This document shows, in pieces, positions 9,359 to 20,904 of a stretch of 64,000 nt of DNA. Below the pieces are notes generated by a model. That model saw nothing but the letters and a program-made list of their open reading frames with translations, searched no databases and had not been told where the DNA came from. Source of the DNA: Gautieria morchelliformis. Taxonomy: Eukaryota > Basidiomycota > Agaricomycetes > Gomphales > Gomphaceae. The stretch spans positions 124,001 through 188,000 of the forward strand of contig WHVA01000095.1 of NCBI GenBank assembly GCA_015179125.1, read 5' to 3'. The position numbers and the translations under genes are program-made. Every line of letters begins with the position of its first letter. The first letter of the stretch is position 1.

Positions 9359-10716
9359 TCATAGCAGCCGAATGCTGCTTGCATCTGAACTGTGAGATAA
9401 CTGCACATAGGCATTGAATGGTGTTAATCCCCCTGTTGGTGGTGTTGCAATGTCCACAATCACAGTTGGAATTGTTTGTCCTTGCGATCGGTAATCTGTA
9501 AACGTGTATGCTGCTGTAATTGGAAGTTGAGTCCTTGTGACCGTCCTTTGCTTGTTACCCACTGTGATTGTGAATTTTTTCTGCATTGGCACAATGGGAA
9601 CTACTCCTGCTTGCAGTCTGGGTAGCTGTCCTGCTTTTTTCCGATGAAGCTTGACCAAAACATATGCTGGTGGATGCTTCAGCTGAATTTTGGCCTCCTC
9701 TTGCCGTACCGGTGGTTCCCGCTCGTCTAGAACTATGTGCGTAACCTCTCCCCTCACACCATTCGCAATGTCTAATTCTGTTTTGACATTGAACGTGACC
9801 ATGACTTTCATCTCTATGGCGACCTGGATTGTCCCCGAGAGTCCTCCCTTTTCACAGCGACTCTTCCCTGCTCCCCCTTTACTCTTGCTTGCCACAATGA
9901 ACCGCTCCTGCAGTGTAAGTGCTCTGCCCCTGATTGAATCCTCTGCAACGCATATAAATAATTGCTGCTTTGTCCTACAGCAATGTTGTGCAACAGCTGC
10001 TTCGTTCCATTGAATACGGACAGCATGCCTTGACGTTACTAGAACGGCATTGTCCCAAGGAGGCTGTGAAAAATCAACTGGTGGACATTCCGGCCGTGTT
10101 AAAATAAGTCCCCGAAGCTGTTTCAGGTGATGCTCCTTGCAAGCTCCGTGTCGTGCATGTTGGAGAAGTTCTAACCAGTCAGCATCGCTGACACGAACCT
10201 GTTTCTGCAGTTTTACAACAATCTGGAACTGCTCGTAGATTATTCGTCCGTTGATGTAGTCTTCCGAGTCTCGGCTTTGGTTAATAGGGCAGTATAACGG
10301 GGCAGATGCTCTGGCCGCTACAGGTGGGAACTGATGGAAATCCCCAAATATGATCATGTTCACCCCACCAAATGGTTCCTCGCTGCTCTTTCTCCAACCT
10401 CTGCCTTCACTTTCGAGATGATCCGACTAAGCCGTGCAAAAAGGTCGCGAGGAACCATTGAGATTTCGTCTATGATAAGGTAATGCACTTTCGCCCAGAA
10501 CTGCGTCAACTTTTTTTCAGTCTCAGATGATTGTGCTTTGCCATTTCTAGGCAGGAATCCTACTGTGTGGAGTGTGCTGCCCCCAATGATTGATGCTGCT
10601 ATGCCTGTGTAGGCTGCTTTAACAAGCCATTCCCGAACTGCCCGTGAGCTGAATTCATCTGTCACTGTTTGTATAAATTTTGACTTGCCAACACCACCTT
10701 CTCCTAAGACATGCAT
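9359..10716 (-). pseudogene. Helitron PIF1-like helicase domain, one frameshift
   Basis: From 10716 the frame carries the Walker A motif GEGGVGKSK and, further on, IIDEISMV (Walker B type). At about 10380 it runs out of frame: the expected PFGGVNMIIFGDFHQFPPV is read in the next frame, so one base is gained or lost. The second part ends TDYRSQGQTIPTVIVDI, the conserved C-terminal helicase motif, then LSHSSDASSIRLL near 9359. Superfamily-1 PIF1 helicases unwind DNA during Helitron transposition. Confidence 0.9.
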
Positions 10717-10719
10717 GAG

Positions 10720-11871
10720 CAGCTGGGGGGGCGACTGGCCTGCAATGGTCTCACGTAAATGCCACTCGATAATTTCGAAGGCTCAAAGCTGCTCCTCGAA
10801 AAGCTCAGATGGTGTCACGCTTGTAAGCGCATCTTCGCTAATCTCTTGGGCATTCATCATTTCTACCCCTCCCTCGCAGGATGGTCCGATCCCTTCTGCC
10901 ACGTGCACTCTTTCCTCACAAACGACGTCTCCTTCATCGACTTCTGTGTTCCCTCTTTCCTGGCTATCAAAATCTGCACAATATCTTGATGCGTCTCTAG
11001 ACAGGGCTTGCTGCCACTGGCTAAGCTTGTGTAGATCCTCCCCGGAAGCAGTCTTGATGCTGGACTGTTTGACCATCCAAGTTTCGTTGTCATTAAGAAA
11101 TATGCTTGCAGATTTGCCAATTCCAGCGCCTGTCGACCATGCGCTAGCTCCCACCAGGGGACCTGTGACGCTCTCATTTCCTCGACGTCTGCCTCTGTGG
11201 CTTGTGCGTGGCCGTTCCCGTCCCTCTCCTCCAATTCCATGTCTGACTCTTCTTCTTCGCTTCCTCTCTGCCCTCTGATTTCGTGGTCATTATTTCCTGC
11301 CTCTCCACGACTCGACTCCCATTCCTTGGATGCGGCGTCCTCGCAATCGTAATAGTACTGAATATTGGCAATGATGTCACGCACGCGTCCCGGCGCTGCT
11401 TCCTTGAATGTGTCAAATGCCTGCCGCCATGTGATTAAGTTTGACTTTAGACTATGCACACTCCTCCATGGCTTCAACAAGGCTAGCATTGATGCGCAGT
11501 AGAAGTCTTCAACCTCTGCGTCATCACGACGAGGAAAGTATCGACCTATAATGTTTGGCAACACATTGTGGCTGCTTGCCCGTGCAGTTCGATGACATTC
11601 TTCAGAACGAGGATGTCGTGCCAGGTAACGTGACCTCTCATGTTGGCCGTCCATGTCCCTTTTTGGATGGCCCACGCCCTGCGTCCGTATCCAGAGATGG
11701 CTCGCTCGCATTTGCGTCTGCATTACGGTGCCTTTCTGCTTCAGGTATGCGTTCTTCATACGTGTTGACAAGAAAGAACAACAGACTCATATCCTCTAAT
11801 TCTGCGCCGCGAAGCGCGTAATCTTCAACTTGGGATTTTGCGGTAAGTCCGTTGTGTCCGAATTCTATTGT
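10720..11871 (-). pseudogene. Helitron Rep-helicase spacer
   Basis: A 302-codon minus-strand frame (10863-11771) and neighbouring frames encode a spacer with a conserved-looking NVLPNIIGRYFPRRDDAEVE, a repeat-poor acidic stretch (EEEESDMELEERDGN), and a tract leading to the Walker A motif of the helicase. It has the usual place and style of the segment between Rep and helicase. Frame changes near 11770 and 10800 interrupt it. The sequence 11872-12101 between this piece and Rep holds no clear frame. Confidence 0.6.
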
Positions 11872-12101
11872 CACTGAATCGGCTGTCTACAAATGACCTC
11901 AGCTTTGCCATACATAACGCTCGCGATGATGTTTCATACCTCCTCTTCGTCGTCATTTCCCTTTTCATGTTCACTGACCGTTTCATCTTGCGAAGACTCA
12001 ACTCCCGTTAACGCTGTGGAGGCATCGCCTCTGTTGCGTTCTCCCACCTCACTGAACAATTTGAAAAGATAAGTCCTTATCCCTCTACTTCCGGAATGGC
12101 C

Positions 12102-13490
12102 TTACATTATCTTTCCCCTTGCCGAGCGCAGGTTTGGATGTGCCTTGACAAGCGCACTCACAACGGTACTCCAGTAAATTGGCACGTATTGGTGAGATTT
12201 AATTGAGTCGTCGTAGCCCATCAAATATGACATGACCTGTGGCGCTGACAGTTCTTGCTCGCGGTTGAGTGCATGTGCACATCGAAACAACAGCAGCCTG
12301 TTACGCTCGCGGATGTCATCCACGTACGCTCCGTCCTTGCTGTGATATACCATCGTGCTCGCAAGTAGTGCCGACCAATTGTGAGATTTCTGTTGCTTTT
12401 TAGTAGCATACCCGGTGATATACCATGTGCAGTCCTTTGTCTCCTCCCCATTTGTAAGTAATTTGACATCATGGTTGCATCGAGCGACGGGCATCAATGC
12501 CGGCATCCATGCGTTCAGGTACCATAAGTTCTTTTTGTGGTCCAATGGCCTCCTGGCGTAATGCTATCGTCTGCTGCCAGAGGCCAAGGGGCTCGTCGCT
12601 TGCAAACCATCTCTCCACGTTGATTCAACCGCAAGCACGTCGTCTTTGAGCACGTATGCACTTGCAGTGCCCTGACAAGGCGGAATTCGATGTCAGTCAC
12701 TTGAGCATCATGGTCGTCTGCATCAGGATTCGGAGGACGTGCGTATGCCAAATCTGACTCCCGACGAATTGCTTTAACTTCATCGTCAGAAGACAACCCT
12801 TCAAGGTGGGTTCGGATGTTGCCTTTATAAAAGTCCGCACTCGTTCTCGGAATTCTTCTTGTGACAACAACTGATGCATCTCATCAGCCGTTGGGGCGTT
12901 CGAGAGCCACATCAGCATGTGCTCGTGCAATGTACCTCTGCCCTGCGCTTCCACAACCCCAAAATACCACTGACTTCGCCTACGACTCCCTTAGTGGTGT
13001 GAACGCGCCCTCCCACTGACTCAACACCAAACAATGTTTTCAAGATCAGGCGGCACATCATATGAAAATACTGTGCAGCTGCGTAAGGATTTGAGGCAAC
13101 ATTTCGCGCACGCTGTCCTGCATCCGGGCCTGCCAATCGGTCGAACTTGTCCATGTCGATATCCTCCCCTGCAAGAATCTGTACCACCGGGTCGTGAAGG
13201 TCAGAGGGGTTCAATGTCATCCACAATGTCGGAGGATTTAAAAACAATGATGTACTGCGGATCTGACTGTGAAAGGTCGCTCGCATCTGATCTGATCCAA
13301 CAACTCGACTGCCAGTTGCAAACATATGCTTCCTCAGCAGGCGCACACGTGGATCCATCACTCGGACATTACGCTCCTCCTGGGACTGAGCAATCTTCAA
13401 ATCTTCTAAAGTGATTGAAGAAAGTAAACGTGCGTCAGCATCAAAGTTCCGGCGCTGCATTTGCAATCGGGCTGAACGAAGGGTTTGTCA
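12102..13490 (-). pseudogene. Helitron Rep domain with HUH and two-Tyr motifs
   Basis: The frame from 13466 covers a typical Rep entry block (FLNPPTLWMTLNPSDLHDP, Helitron_like_N type). After a 1-bp frame change near 12965 the sequence continues as EAQGRGTLHEHMLMWLSNAP, where H-x-H is the metal-binding motif. Then come a zinc-like stretch HTCSKTTCLRLNQ..CKRRAPWP, another frame change near 12540, and WYITGYATKKQQKSHN, which matches the two-tyrosine catalytic motif of Helitron endonucleases. The last part ends near 12102. Rep nicks and joins single-stranded DNA in rolling-circle transposition; this copy is broken. Confidence 0.85.
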
Positions 13491-13659
13491 TTTTTGCTCC
13501 ATGGCGAAGCACACAAACGGAAAGGAATGATGTGTCACGAAACGGCGATCATAATAGTCCAGGCACCAGCGGACATGCTGCATGAAAGTGACTTGGACGG
13601 TGCGAGCAGATTCAATGCCTCCCTCGCCATAAGGCCATAAGCACGGGTAAGCCCCAGCT

Positions 13660-13890
13660 AACAAATTAGCTTGTGATGCTCCACTTCCCCGTCCCTCCCG
13701 TTAATTCCAAACTCATTAAGAGCTGCAGTGCCATGACGAATGCGTATCCACCTTCATCATCTGGCCCACGAGCGTTGGCTAGCGCATACATCATGAGCTC
13801 ATTGGTTGAAACATTGCTCAATTCAGTATTGCAACACCCAAGCGTTTGCAAAGATATTACATCGGGTAAGCCTTCTGCGTACACAACGAT
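13660..13890 (-). pseudogene. Helitron linker coding fragment
   Basis: A short minus-strand frame (QTLGCCNTELSNVSTNELMM) with RGPDDEGGYAFVMA lies between the N-terminal region and Rep. It is in the right order and orientation to be the linker of the same transposase, isolated by frame changes on either side. Confidence 0.45.
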
Positions 13891-14029
13891 TCTAATTAAA
13901 TAACGGCGTCATTCTGGTTAATGAGCTTTCTCCCGTACCTGCATCTCTGCTCAATGGTGCCTGTAGGTCATTGCTGTCTGTGTCCTCGTACCATCGCCTG
14001 TCTCTGCACGTCCCATCGTCACTATGACA

Positions 14030-15216
14030 TCATATGATCAAATGTATGCTGACCTTGCTGTAACTCGTCCACTGACTCATCTTCCACTTCCAGAACATAG
14101 CTTGCTCGTTCTTGTGCCACCAACGCCGGATTACTCTCACATCGAAGAGATCCCATAATCGCCTCGGAATATCGTCAACAGGTAAGGAATCAACATGTTC
14201 CTGACTCAACGGAATGTGTTGATACAATGGATTGTTGGCCCGAAGCCATATCAGAGCTTCCAAAACAACTTGTCGCCACACCCGGAATGTGCTCTTCAAC
14301 CAGTTCTTGGGCACGTTCCCTCGCCCAATGAAAGCCACTGCAATTACAGATGCAAGAACATCTGGGCAGCGAGGTAAGAGCTTCCCTTGCAGCATCTCCG
14401 ACACTTGAGGTGTATTGATTGCGTATGTCGTCACGTTGCCTGCCATTCCACGTTGTAATGCATCTGGATCATGCCTTGGCCATTCTTGGGAAACAGCTTG
14501 AAAATGAAGCATCGAGGATAGTGCAAAGCGATGAGGAGTTGCTCGGGAATGGTGAGCACGTTCAGTACAAATGGTACTTCGCCGATCCACATTTGATTAG
14601 CCAGTGACAGCGGCGGTACCTTGTTTTGCATGAGAGCTGACCAGCACGTTCGACATAGAAATCCGTATGCTTTGTCCCCAACAAAACGCAGATGCTCACG
14701 GACTAGATGCATCCCCTCGTAGAGGTGATGTGCCACATGGTATTGCTGTGGGACTAACCGATGACCATTGGGCATCTCCCTGATGTCATGATCTCTTCCA
14801 TCCTTCTCCCAAGTCCGTCGTGCACATGCGACACATACTTTTTGTGACAGTGCTTCATTCCCAGTTGCTTTTAAAAAAGCTCGATGACACTGGGAAATTT
14901 CCTCGGGCGTCGGCACTTCCAAAAATCGCCTTGGATCTCTGGAATAATCCTCAACGTCGTCCAGGACACGCTGAAATGTCCTGCGTTCCAGGATATCTCG
15001 ACTACGTTGGTGTTTGCTACTTGTTTTCTGTGCATATGCACTCCTCTTCGCATGCAGCAGATCTACAAGTTGCTGAACTGCCTCGGGTCTACAAAGAATG
15101 GCCGCTTGGCATAACACATCCTTCGTTCGTTTTTGTGCAGAAGTAAACGTGCTCTTGGGAATGACTGAGAATATCTCCCCCATGGTCAATTCATTCAGCA
15201 CATCGGGGGTGAGCAT
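14030..15216 (-). pseudogene. Helitron N-terminal region (DUF6570-like)
   Basis: Starting at 15216 (MLTPDVLNELTMGEIFSVIP) the frame runs through VCVACARRTWEKDG, FLCRTCWSALMQNKVPPLSL and ANQMWIGEVPFVLN, a Cys-pair plus (L/W)xIG arrangement typical of the region that precedes the Rep domain in fungal Helitrons. A frame change at about 14440-14590 leads to AGNVTTYAINTPQVSEMLQG and a conserved stretch RGNVPKNWLKSTFRVWRQVV. The last part ends near 14030. The name DUF6570 is from memory of the family; the Cys pairs and WIG motif are visible. Confidence 0.75.
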
Positions 15217-15432
15217 GACAGAGAATCCGAGCTATGCGTGTCTCAGGCAAACGACATAGATCCTACTAAGCATGCCCCCATCTGCGATGGCTCCACATAG
15301 TGCCTCATCTACACGGCCCTGCTTCGGCCCAAGTTCCGCTCTTGTACCTGCCCGAAAAATTAGTGTATGATGCCTAAAAAAACTGCATTTGGAACAAATT
15401 CATACTCAAATAAGCCTAGGCCATAATCCCTC

Positions 15433-17815
15433 ATGCTTGTCTCGGTCACATATCAAACGGGCGTTGATTCAAAAAGAAAACTAGATCTGCTCCCTGTCTC
15501 AATAAGCCAGGACGTCATGGATAGTCCTACCAAGAGACCTTCCACCCCTACTACATGCAATGCCGGAGGACCTGGCAACTCCATTGATGCGGACTCCTTA
15601 CGCAACAAGCTGACGGACCTTGGATATTATCTGGGGTTTCCAGACTTGCCTGCAAAAGTCGAGTGGAGCGCGAATGGACGGTCGGGCGACCAGCTAGTAA
15701 ATAAGGACTCCAGTATGAACACGCCAGAAGAAGCAGTGCTGTCAGTCGTAGGACAGATAGCATTGGATGACTTCTGGCTTCTACCACTAGGGGGATGGAC
15801 ACCTGGCAATATGTTCAATGAACCGATTACCAAAGCACGTGCCCGCTGTCGCTTGATCCGACCGAAGAATGAGGGCGACCTACAATTATTCCACAACGAC
15901 TGGCCTACGACCTTGAAAAACTTGGAGCTCTTGCAAAGCAAGGTTGGGGTAGCAAGGTGAAGGAGGGTGTGCAAAAACATCCTTGTGTTATGGAGGTGTC
16001 ATGCTCACACGCTATCTCTTCAACGTACGGACATTCATTGCATGGATTTGTACTTATGGGCTCACTTGTTCTCCAGGAAAAATTAGTGGATAGCCCTGAC
16101 AGTCGTGAAGGCAGCAGCGAAGTCAACGACGATGACCAAGGTACGACTTCATTGCTTTGTTGAAGGCACACGGGCCTGACTCGTATTCTAAAAGACCCTT
16201 TCAGCTTCGCTACTTGGCCTGTGACCTGTCAAGATTGGTTTTTAGGCGTTAATATTGTGTATTAGTGAACACAGCGAATGCCCGAATAACTTGTGCAAAT
16301 AAGTATGCCGTTCGGCGAATAGATGAACCAATGAACATTCACAAGGTAAGAGGGTTGCCCTAACGGGGCTCACCCTATCTACAGTCGTAGCGAAATAGCC
16401 CGTGGCACTTGACGATGTAACGTGCAAGGTCTCACGGAAGGGCTGTCTAAGTTTCGACAATCCCTTCGCCGGTGAAGGTGCTCCTTCGGAGCCCTTCTCC
16501 AACAGCACAGAAAATGGTTCGAAGGCTAAGGTAACGAAGATGAAGTATGAGAACTCACCAGTGATGCCTAAGTCCTCTGCTAGTTGAAGATAGAAATCTC
16601 CAAGAGAAGGCTTAAGACAATGACCACAGCGAGGTCAAATTTGCACAAGATGAACGACGTATGATAATTGAACTGGGAAATATACATGCGAATGTAAACT
16701 ACTTATATTGAATGCTCGTAAGGTATCAGCGAATAGGAAAGAGGCCGTCACAAGTCAGAGTTGGATAGGGGTGCGCAGCCATGATACAACATAGATGAAA
16801 TAAACATACAATAGAATGTGAGAAGAGGGAGAACATGAAACGATGGAGAGTAAAGGTGGCGAAGGCATTTATGGACAAAACCATGTCTTGGGACCGGCAT
16901 ACATGCTACCCTGCACGGACTCTTGGTCTACTGGGTTGATCCCACACGACCTATGGAAGGGATGTCCTGCGAACACACTTTGACCATACGAACGCCCAAT
17001 GGGGTTGGATTAAGAAGACGATGGGGTTAATGATGAACCATCATGCCAGGTGAATGGTATCGATCGTATTTGATGGTGTGCCTGCTGGTGAATGATGCGA
17101 GCAGCGAATGGCCGTTCGGCGAAATGCAAGGAAGGGCAAACAGAGGTGACATAGGGGAGGAGAGGTCGGGGTGGAGGGCGAAGCCGAGCGAACACTGAGG
17201 AGGAGTAGCGAAAGGGAAAATGGGGATACCACGGTGCAGGAAATACATAGGTCATGACAATCCAATTATCAGAACACCATCGGAAGAGGGTCGAGCAGAG
17301 GAGGTGGTAGACCCAGTGATGACTGCCAAGTCAGTCCAAAGACGTCGATCGTGCGTTTGACGGCATGGCGATGGTAATTGGCGCGAACAGCAAGCATCGG
17401 TTGCCGAACATGACAATGGCGATCGGAACGAACACGGAAATGGGGTAAGAAATGGCAGGACAGAGCACCTGAGTATGAGGAATAAACGCGTCATGACATG
17501 ACCGATGCCGCAAGAGAGGCAATGAACTCAGTGAAACACACGCACGACATTTGTCCCCTCCCCACCTTCGACATCAACGGAGACCCTATCGTACTGTCCC
17601 AGTACGATAGATTCCTAAAAGGGGCCGTCGTGGAGGTGCGCTTCGCCCTCACGAGCTGGGTATTCGCTGGTAGGAGCGCTAAAGCCATGAGCATACCCGT
17701 GATTCACAAGATGTTGGTCATATCTCCCCCGAAACCTCCGGTTGCATCTCCCATGAAAAGGAAGAATATATGGGATGGCCCTTCAACGAGCCCTAAGAAA
17801 AAGATTCACGCATAA
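15433..17815 (+). pseudogene. unrecognised gene split by a solo LTR
   Basis: Coding starts near 15433 (MLVSVTYQTGVDSKRK; a better start may be the Met of MDSPTKRPSTP). It shifts frame near 15890-15900 with no clear intron, continues as RLAYDLEKLGALAKQGWGSK and reaches NDDDQ at 16139. A 54-bp GT-AG intron (16141-16194) follows. The next exon reads PFSFATWPV and is cut by the LTR at 16227-17498. If the LTR and one TSD copy are removed, the frame continues without change as TDAAREAMNSVKHTHDICPL to a basic end at 17815. The C-terminal part has a strand-rich pattern (GAVVEVRFALTSWVF) that could be an OB-like fold; this is inference only. The gene lies head-to-head with the Helitron, 216 bp from its first codon. 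Function unknown. Confidence 0.6.
16227..17498 (-). mobile_element. solo LTR, family L1 (1272 bp, TSD TGACC)
   Basis: Begins tgtcaagattgg and ends gtcatgaca, with TG...CA ends. The 5-bp sequence tgacc stands on both sides (16222-16226 and 17499-17503). The copy at 46362-47633 has the same length of 1272 bp. Orientation is taken as minus because, for the same family, a polypurine tract lies next to the TGTCATGAC end at 33738. It lies inside an exon of the gene at 15433-17815. Confidence 0.92.
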
Positions 17816-18073
17816 CGTTCTTAGTCACATAACCTTTGTCGTGTAAATTAATTGGCCAAATGTTTACCGTCTTGCTCAATTCCAGTGCAAGGGGACTGCC
17901 GGTATCGGCCCTTACTCTAGTTTTTAAATTCATGTATAATATAGGGACTTTCAAGACATTGCATGATAATCAAGTTTCTTTTCCATTAAAACTATCAACT
18001 GCATCTAATAGGGTTATGGGCCCCGAGCTCTAACCAAGTCCACAATCAAAAAAGGAATCTGCAATAATCAAAT
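17816..18073. other. intergenic AT-rich spacer
   Basis: No coherent frame. It separates the LTR-split gene from a Copia gag remnant. Confidence 0.4.
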
Positions 18074-18880
18074 ATGTCTACTGCAGTATCAATGCTCCCA
18101 CAGCCAAGCTCACTCTATAGAATTGAGCCGCTCATTGGCAGCAACTATGCGGCTTGGAATGAAAAGATGTGGTGGATCTTGATAGAATAGGATCTCTGGG
18201 ACCATGTTGATGGGCTGATACCGAAACCAGCACCAGTGTATCCGAGGAATGTAACTGACCCAGAAAAGGCAGTGATCGCAGATTGGACAAAAAAGGACCA
18301 GCAAGCTTATGGGGAAATTAGTCTCTGGATCAGTGATGAGTACCTAGTCTATACATATGGTGCCTCAACATCACAAGGCATATGGCTATACTCACAATCT
18401 TCAAAGCAAAAGGAGCAATTGGTGTAATCAATGTTCACTGTGAATTTTTCCATTCCTTCGCTGAGGAAGGTGCAAACATGGAAGAGCACATCCATAAACT
18501 GAAAGGCCTCCAAAAACACTACACTCTCTCGGCGAGTTGATCAGTGACCAAGATTTTTGTAATGTATTGCTTACATCACTTCCACCCTCATGGTCTACAT
18601 TTATTACGGCCACTACTGCCGGCATTATCTTCCAACACATTAATTTCCTGTGTCTTGGAAGAGGATCATATGAAAAGGTCTGCCCCCAGAGCGGAGACAG
18701 CCCTAAAAGCACAGGAAAAGGGTAAAAATGGACGAAAGAATGATGGGGCTACAAAAGGAAAGTGCATGAATTGCAGAAAGAAGGGGCATTGGAAGAAGGG
18801 TTGTTGGGCTAAAGGTGGTGGAAAGGAAGGGCAATCCCCAAAGTGCTGGAAGGAAAAGCAGCCCAAAATTTGACAAAACA
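18074..18880 (+). pseudogene. Ty1/Copia gag remnant
   Basis: Starts MSTAVSMLPQPSSLYRIEPL and continues LIGSNYAAWNEKMWWILIE, the usual start of a Copia Gag (UBN2 type), with an in-frame stop at about 18190. Later pieces read DFCNVLLTSLPPSWSTFITA in a shifted frame and CMNCRKKGHWKKGC, a CX2CX4HX4C zinc knuckle. Frame changes at several places and a missing protease, integrase and RT show a decayed fragment. No LTR could be tied to it. Confidence 0.85.
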
Positions 18881-18960
18881 AGCTACAGAGAACACTGAAA
18901 ATAACAATGATTCCAAATTCATCTTCATGGCAGTTGAACACCTGGAGATTGTTGAAGATC

Positions 18961-19524
18961 TCATGTGCCATGCCAGACCTTACAGTTGGTGGGCTTTGAC
19001 CCAGGCTCCAACTCGATGGCATGGACCCACAGCTTCCGTGAAGGCAGGGCATCAAACGACTCTTTGGAAAAGATGTCCTCGAACTCCTGCAGATATTCTG
19101 GAATCTCCACCACCACTTTATCATGCTTCCTGGAGGCTTCCACAAGGGGTTGGGAAATGTTTCCAGTGGTGCAGACGTGTTCTGCTTCCGGCGGAAGGTT
19201 TATGTACAGCAAGCGCTCCCCTTCCAGCAAAGTGTCTTCTGGGCTGAGTCAGATGACATCAGAGTCGGAGTCGGAGTCAGAGTCAGAGTCAGAATAGGGA
19301 GTGGGAGCTGGTTCATATTCCGCTTCCAAATCCTCTTCCATGAGCAATGGGTGAGGGCCAGAACAACATGTCTGTATGAGTCATTCGGTCTTCCGCTGCT
19401 CTTGACGCTCCTTCCGCACAGACATGGGAGTTGGTGGAAAGACCAGAGGAGACCAACATCATTGGAAGCAGGTGGACATTCATAGTGAAGAGAGACAAAT
19501 TAGGAGAAGTTGATAAGTTCAAAG
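18961..19524 (-). pseudogene. Ty3/Gypsy pol fragment (start of RT region)
   Basis: The minus-strand frame 19230-18961 includes VVVEIPEYLQEFEDIFSKES and LPSRKLWVHAIELEPGSKP, the block that precedes the reverse transcriptase palm in chromodomain Gypsy elements. Upstream on the same strand (19522-19313) lies a matching but shifted piece (MNVHLLPMMLVSSGLS). A (gagtc)n-like microsatellite at about 19262-19297 separates them. It ends against the L1 LTR at 19525. Confidence 0.7.
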
Positions 19525-19820
19525 TGTCAGGATTGGATTTTAGGCGTTAATATCATGTATTGGTGAACACAGTGAATGCCCAAATGGCTTGTGCAATGAA
19601 GTGTGTGGTTCAGCAAATAAGGTTAAGCTAATAAATGTTTGGAAGGTAAGAGGGCTGCCCAAACGGGGCTCGCCCTATCTACAGTCATAGCGAAATAGCC
19701 CATGATACTTGACAATGTAACGTACAAGGTCTCACGGAAAGGTTGTCTAGTAGTAACAATCCTTTCGCCGGCGAAGGGACTCCTTCAGAGCCCTTCGCTG
19801 ACAGCACTGACAATGGTATG
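19525..19820 (-). mobile_element. outer L1 LTR, left part
   Basis: Starts tgtcaggattgg and follows the L1 LTR pattern (ggcgttaatatc, gtgaacacag, ccttcgcc) up to caatggtatg. Here a second L1 begins. The last five bases, gtatg (19816-19820), reappear at 46255-46259, where the outer LTR resumes with aagactaaagtaatgaagg. So this LTR was split by the composite element at 19821-46254. Confidence 0.85.
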
Positions 19821-19858
19821 TGTCAAGATTGGTTTTTAGGCGTTAATATCGTGTATTA

Positions 19859-20489
19859 GGAGGGTGTTTGGAATTACTATAATATCAGATGTTTACTAAT
19901 AAAAGTGATGTTCCCATAAAACTCCATCTTTAAATAGTGATATCTTTTCTGAAACTATTCTATTATTAAATGGGAGATAGTTCTCCGTGTTACATGCTAA
20001 ACAATTAAAGGTCATTTAATAGAATCCATTGTTTATAGATATCTGTTAATACTTTTGTTGGTACTCCATTTTTTAAAAACTAAACTGCAGTTCTTTCCAT
20101 GTAAAATATGTAAGATATTATTGGAGATTTTTCATGCTACAACCTTCCTAATTAAGCAAACCCGCCCAGGTATTCTTAGTATGTTGAATCAAATAGAAAT
20201 ATATTCTAGTTAACTCACCCATTCTGAGGTAACACATATGTATTTAAAGGTGTCAATGCCATACATGTGTATGAAATGTACTATCTAAGGGAGTATACCT
20301 TTTAAAATTCTTAAAGTTCTAACTCACCACAGTGTTTCATAATCTATTCAGTTCTTAAAATATGCTTTGTTTCATGATGTACAAATAAGTTTTAAAATCC
20401 AAATTATGTCTAGAATAGACTCCAAGTATTGAAACAGTCTTAAGGAGATATTAGAGTTTGATACTTCTTATAGTTTCCAGACAACCTCC
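19859..20489. mobile_element. PIF/Harbinger-type MITE (631 bp, TSD TTA)
   Basis: AT-rich insert within the L1 LTR. Its left end reads ggagggtgtttggaa and its right end, in reverse complement, ggaggttgtctggaa, giving an imperfect terminal inverted repeat of about 15 bp. TTA flanks both sides (19856-19858 and 20490-20492) and the LTR sequence resumes exactly after it. A 3-bp TTA/TWA target duplication with such ends fits PIF/Harbinger elements. No transposase is encoded. Confidence 0.8.
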
Positions 20490-20904
20490 TTAGTGAACAC
20501 AGCGAATGCCCGAATAGCTTGTGCAACGAAGTGTGCCGTTTGGCGAATAAGATGAATCGTTCAGAAGGTAAGAGGGCTGCCTGAACAAAGCTTGCCCTAT
20601 CTACAGTCATAGCGAAGTAGCCTGTGACACTTGACGATGTAACGTGCAAGGTCTCAGAGAAAGGTTGTCAAGTAGTAACAATCCTTTCACCAGTGAAGGT
20701 GCTCCTTTGAAGCCCTTCGCCAACAGCACCGATAATAGTATGAAGGCTAAGGTAGTGAAGGTGAAGTACGAAAACTCACCAGTGGTTCTTAAGTCCTCCT
20801 CTGGTCGAAGATGGTAGTCTATAGAAGAGGGCTCAAGACGATGGTCACAGTGAGGTCAAGTTTTGCACAGGATAGATGTATGATAATTGAACTGGGGAAT
20901 ATAC

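Larger units (their letters stand above)
9358..15216 (-). mobile_element. degraded autonomous Helitron (RepHel)
   Basis: Read on the minus strand from 15216 to 9358, the order is an N-terminal region with paired cysteines, a Helitron-like Rep domain with HUH-type and two-Tyr motifs, a spacer, and a PIF1-like helicase. This is the standard RepHel architecture of rolling-circle transposons. Several single-base frame changes (near 14440-14590, 12950, 12540 and 10380) show the copy is inactive. Helitrons make no target-site duplication; their ends (5' TC and a 3' hairpin plus CTRR) could not be located with confidence, so the given limits are those of the coding part. Confidence 0.9.

Noticed and set aside
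18955-19297. plus-strand ORF ending in Ser-Glu repeats
   Set aside because: The opposite strand carries a clear Gypsy pol block; the plus ORF is its shadow plus a gagtca microsatellite.
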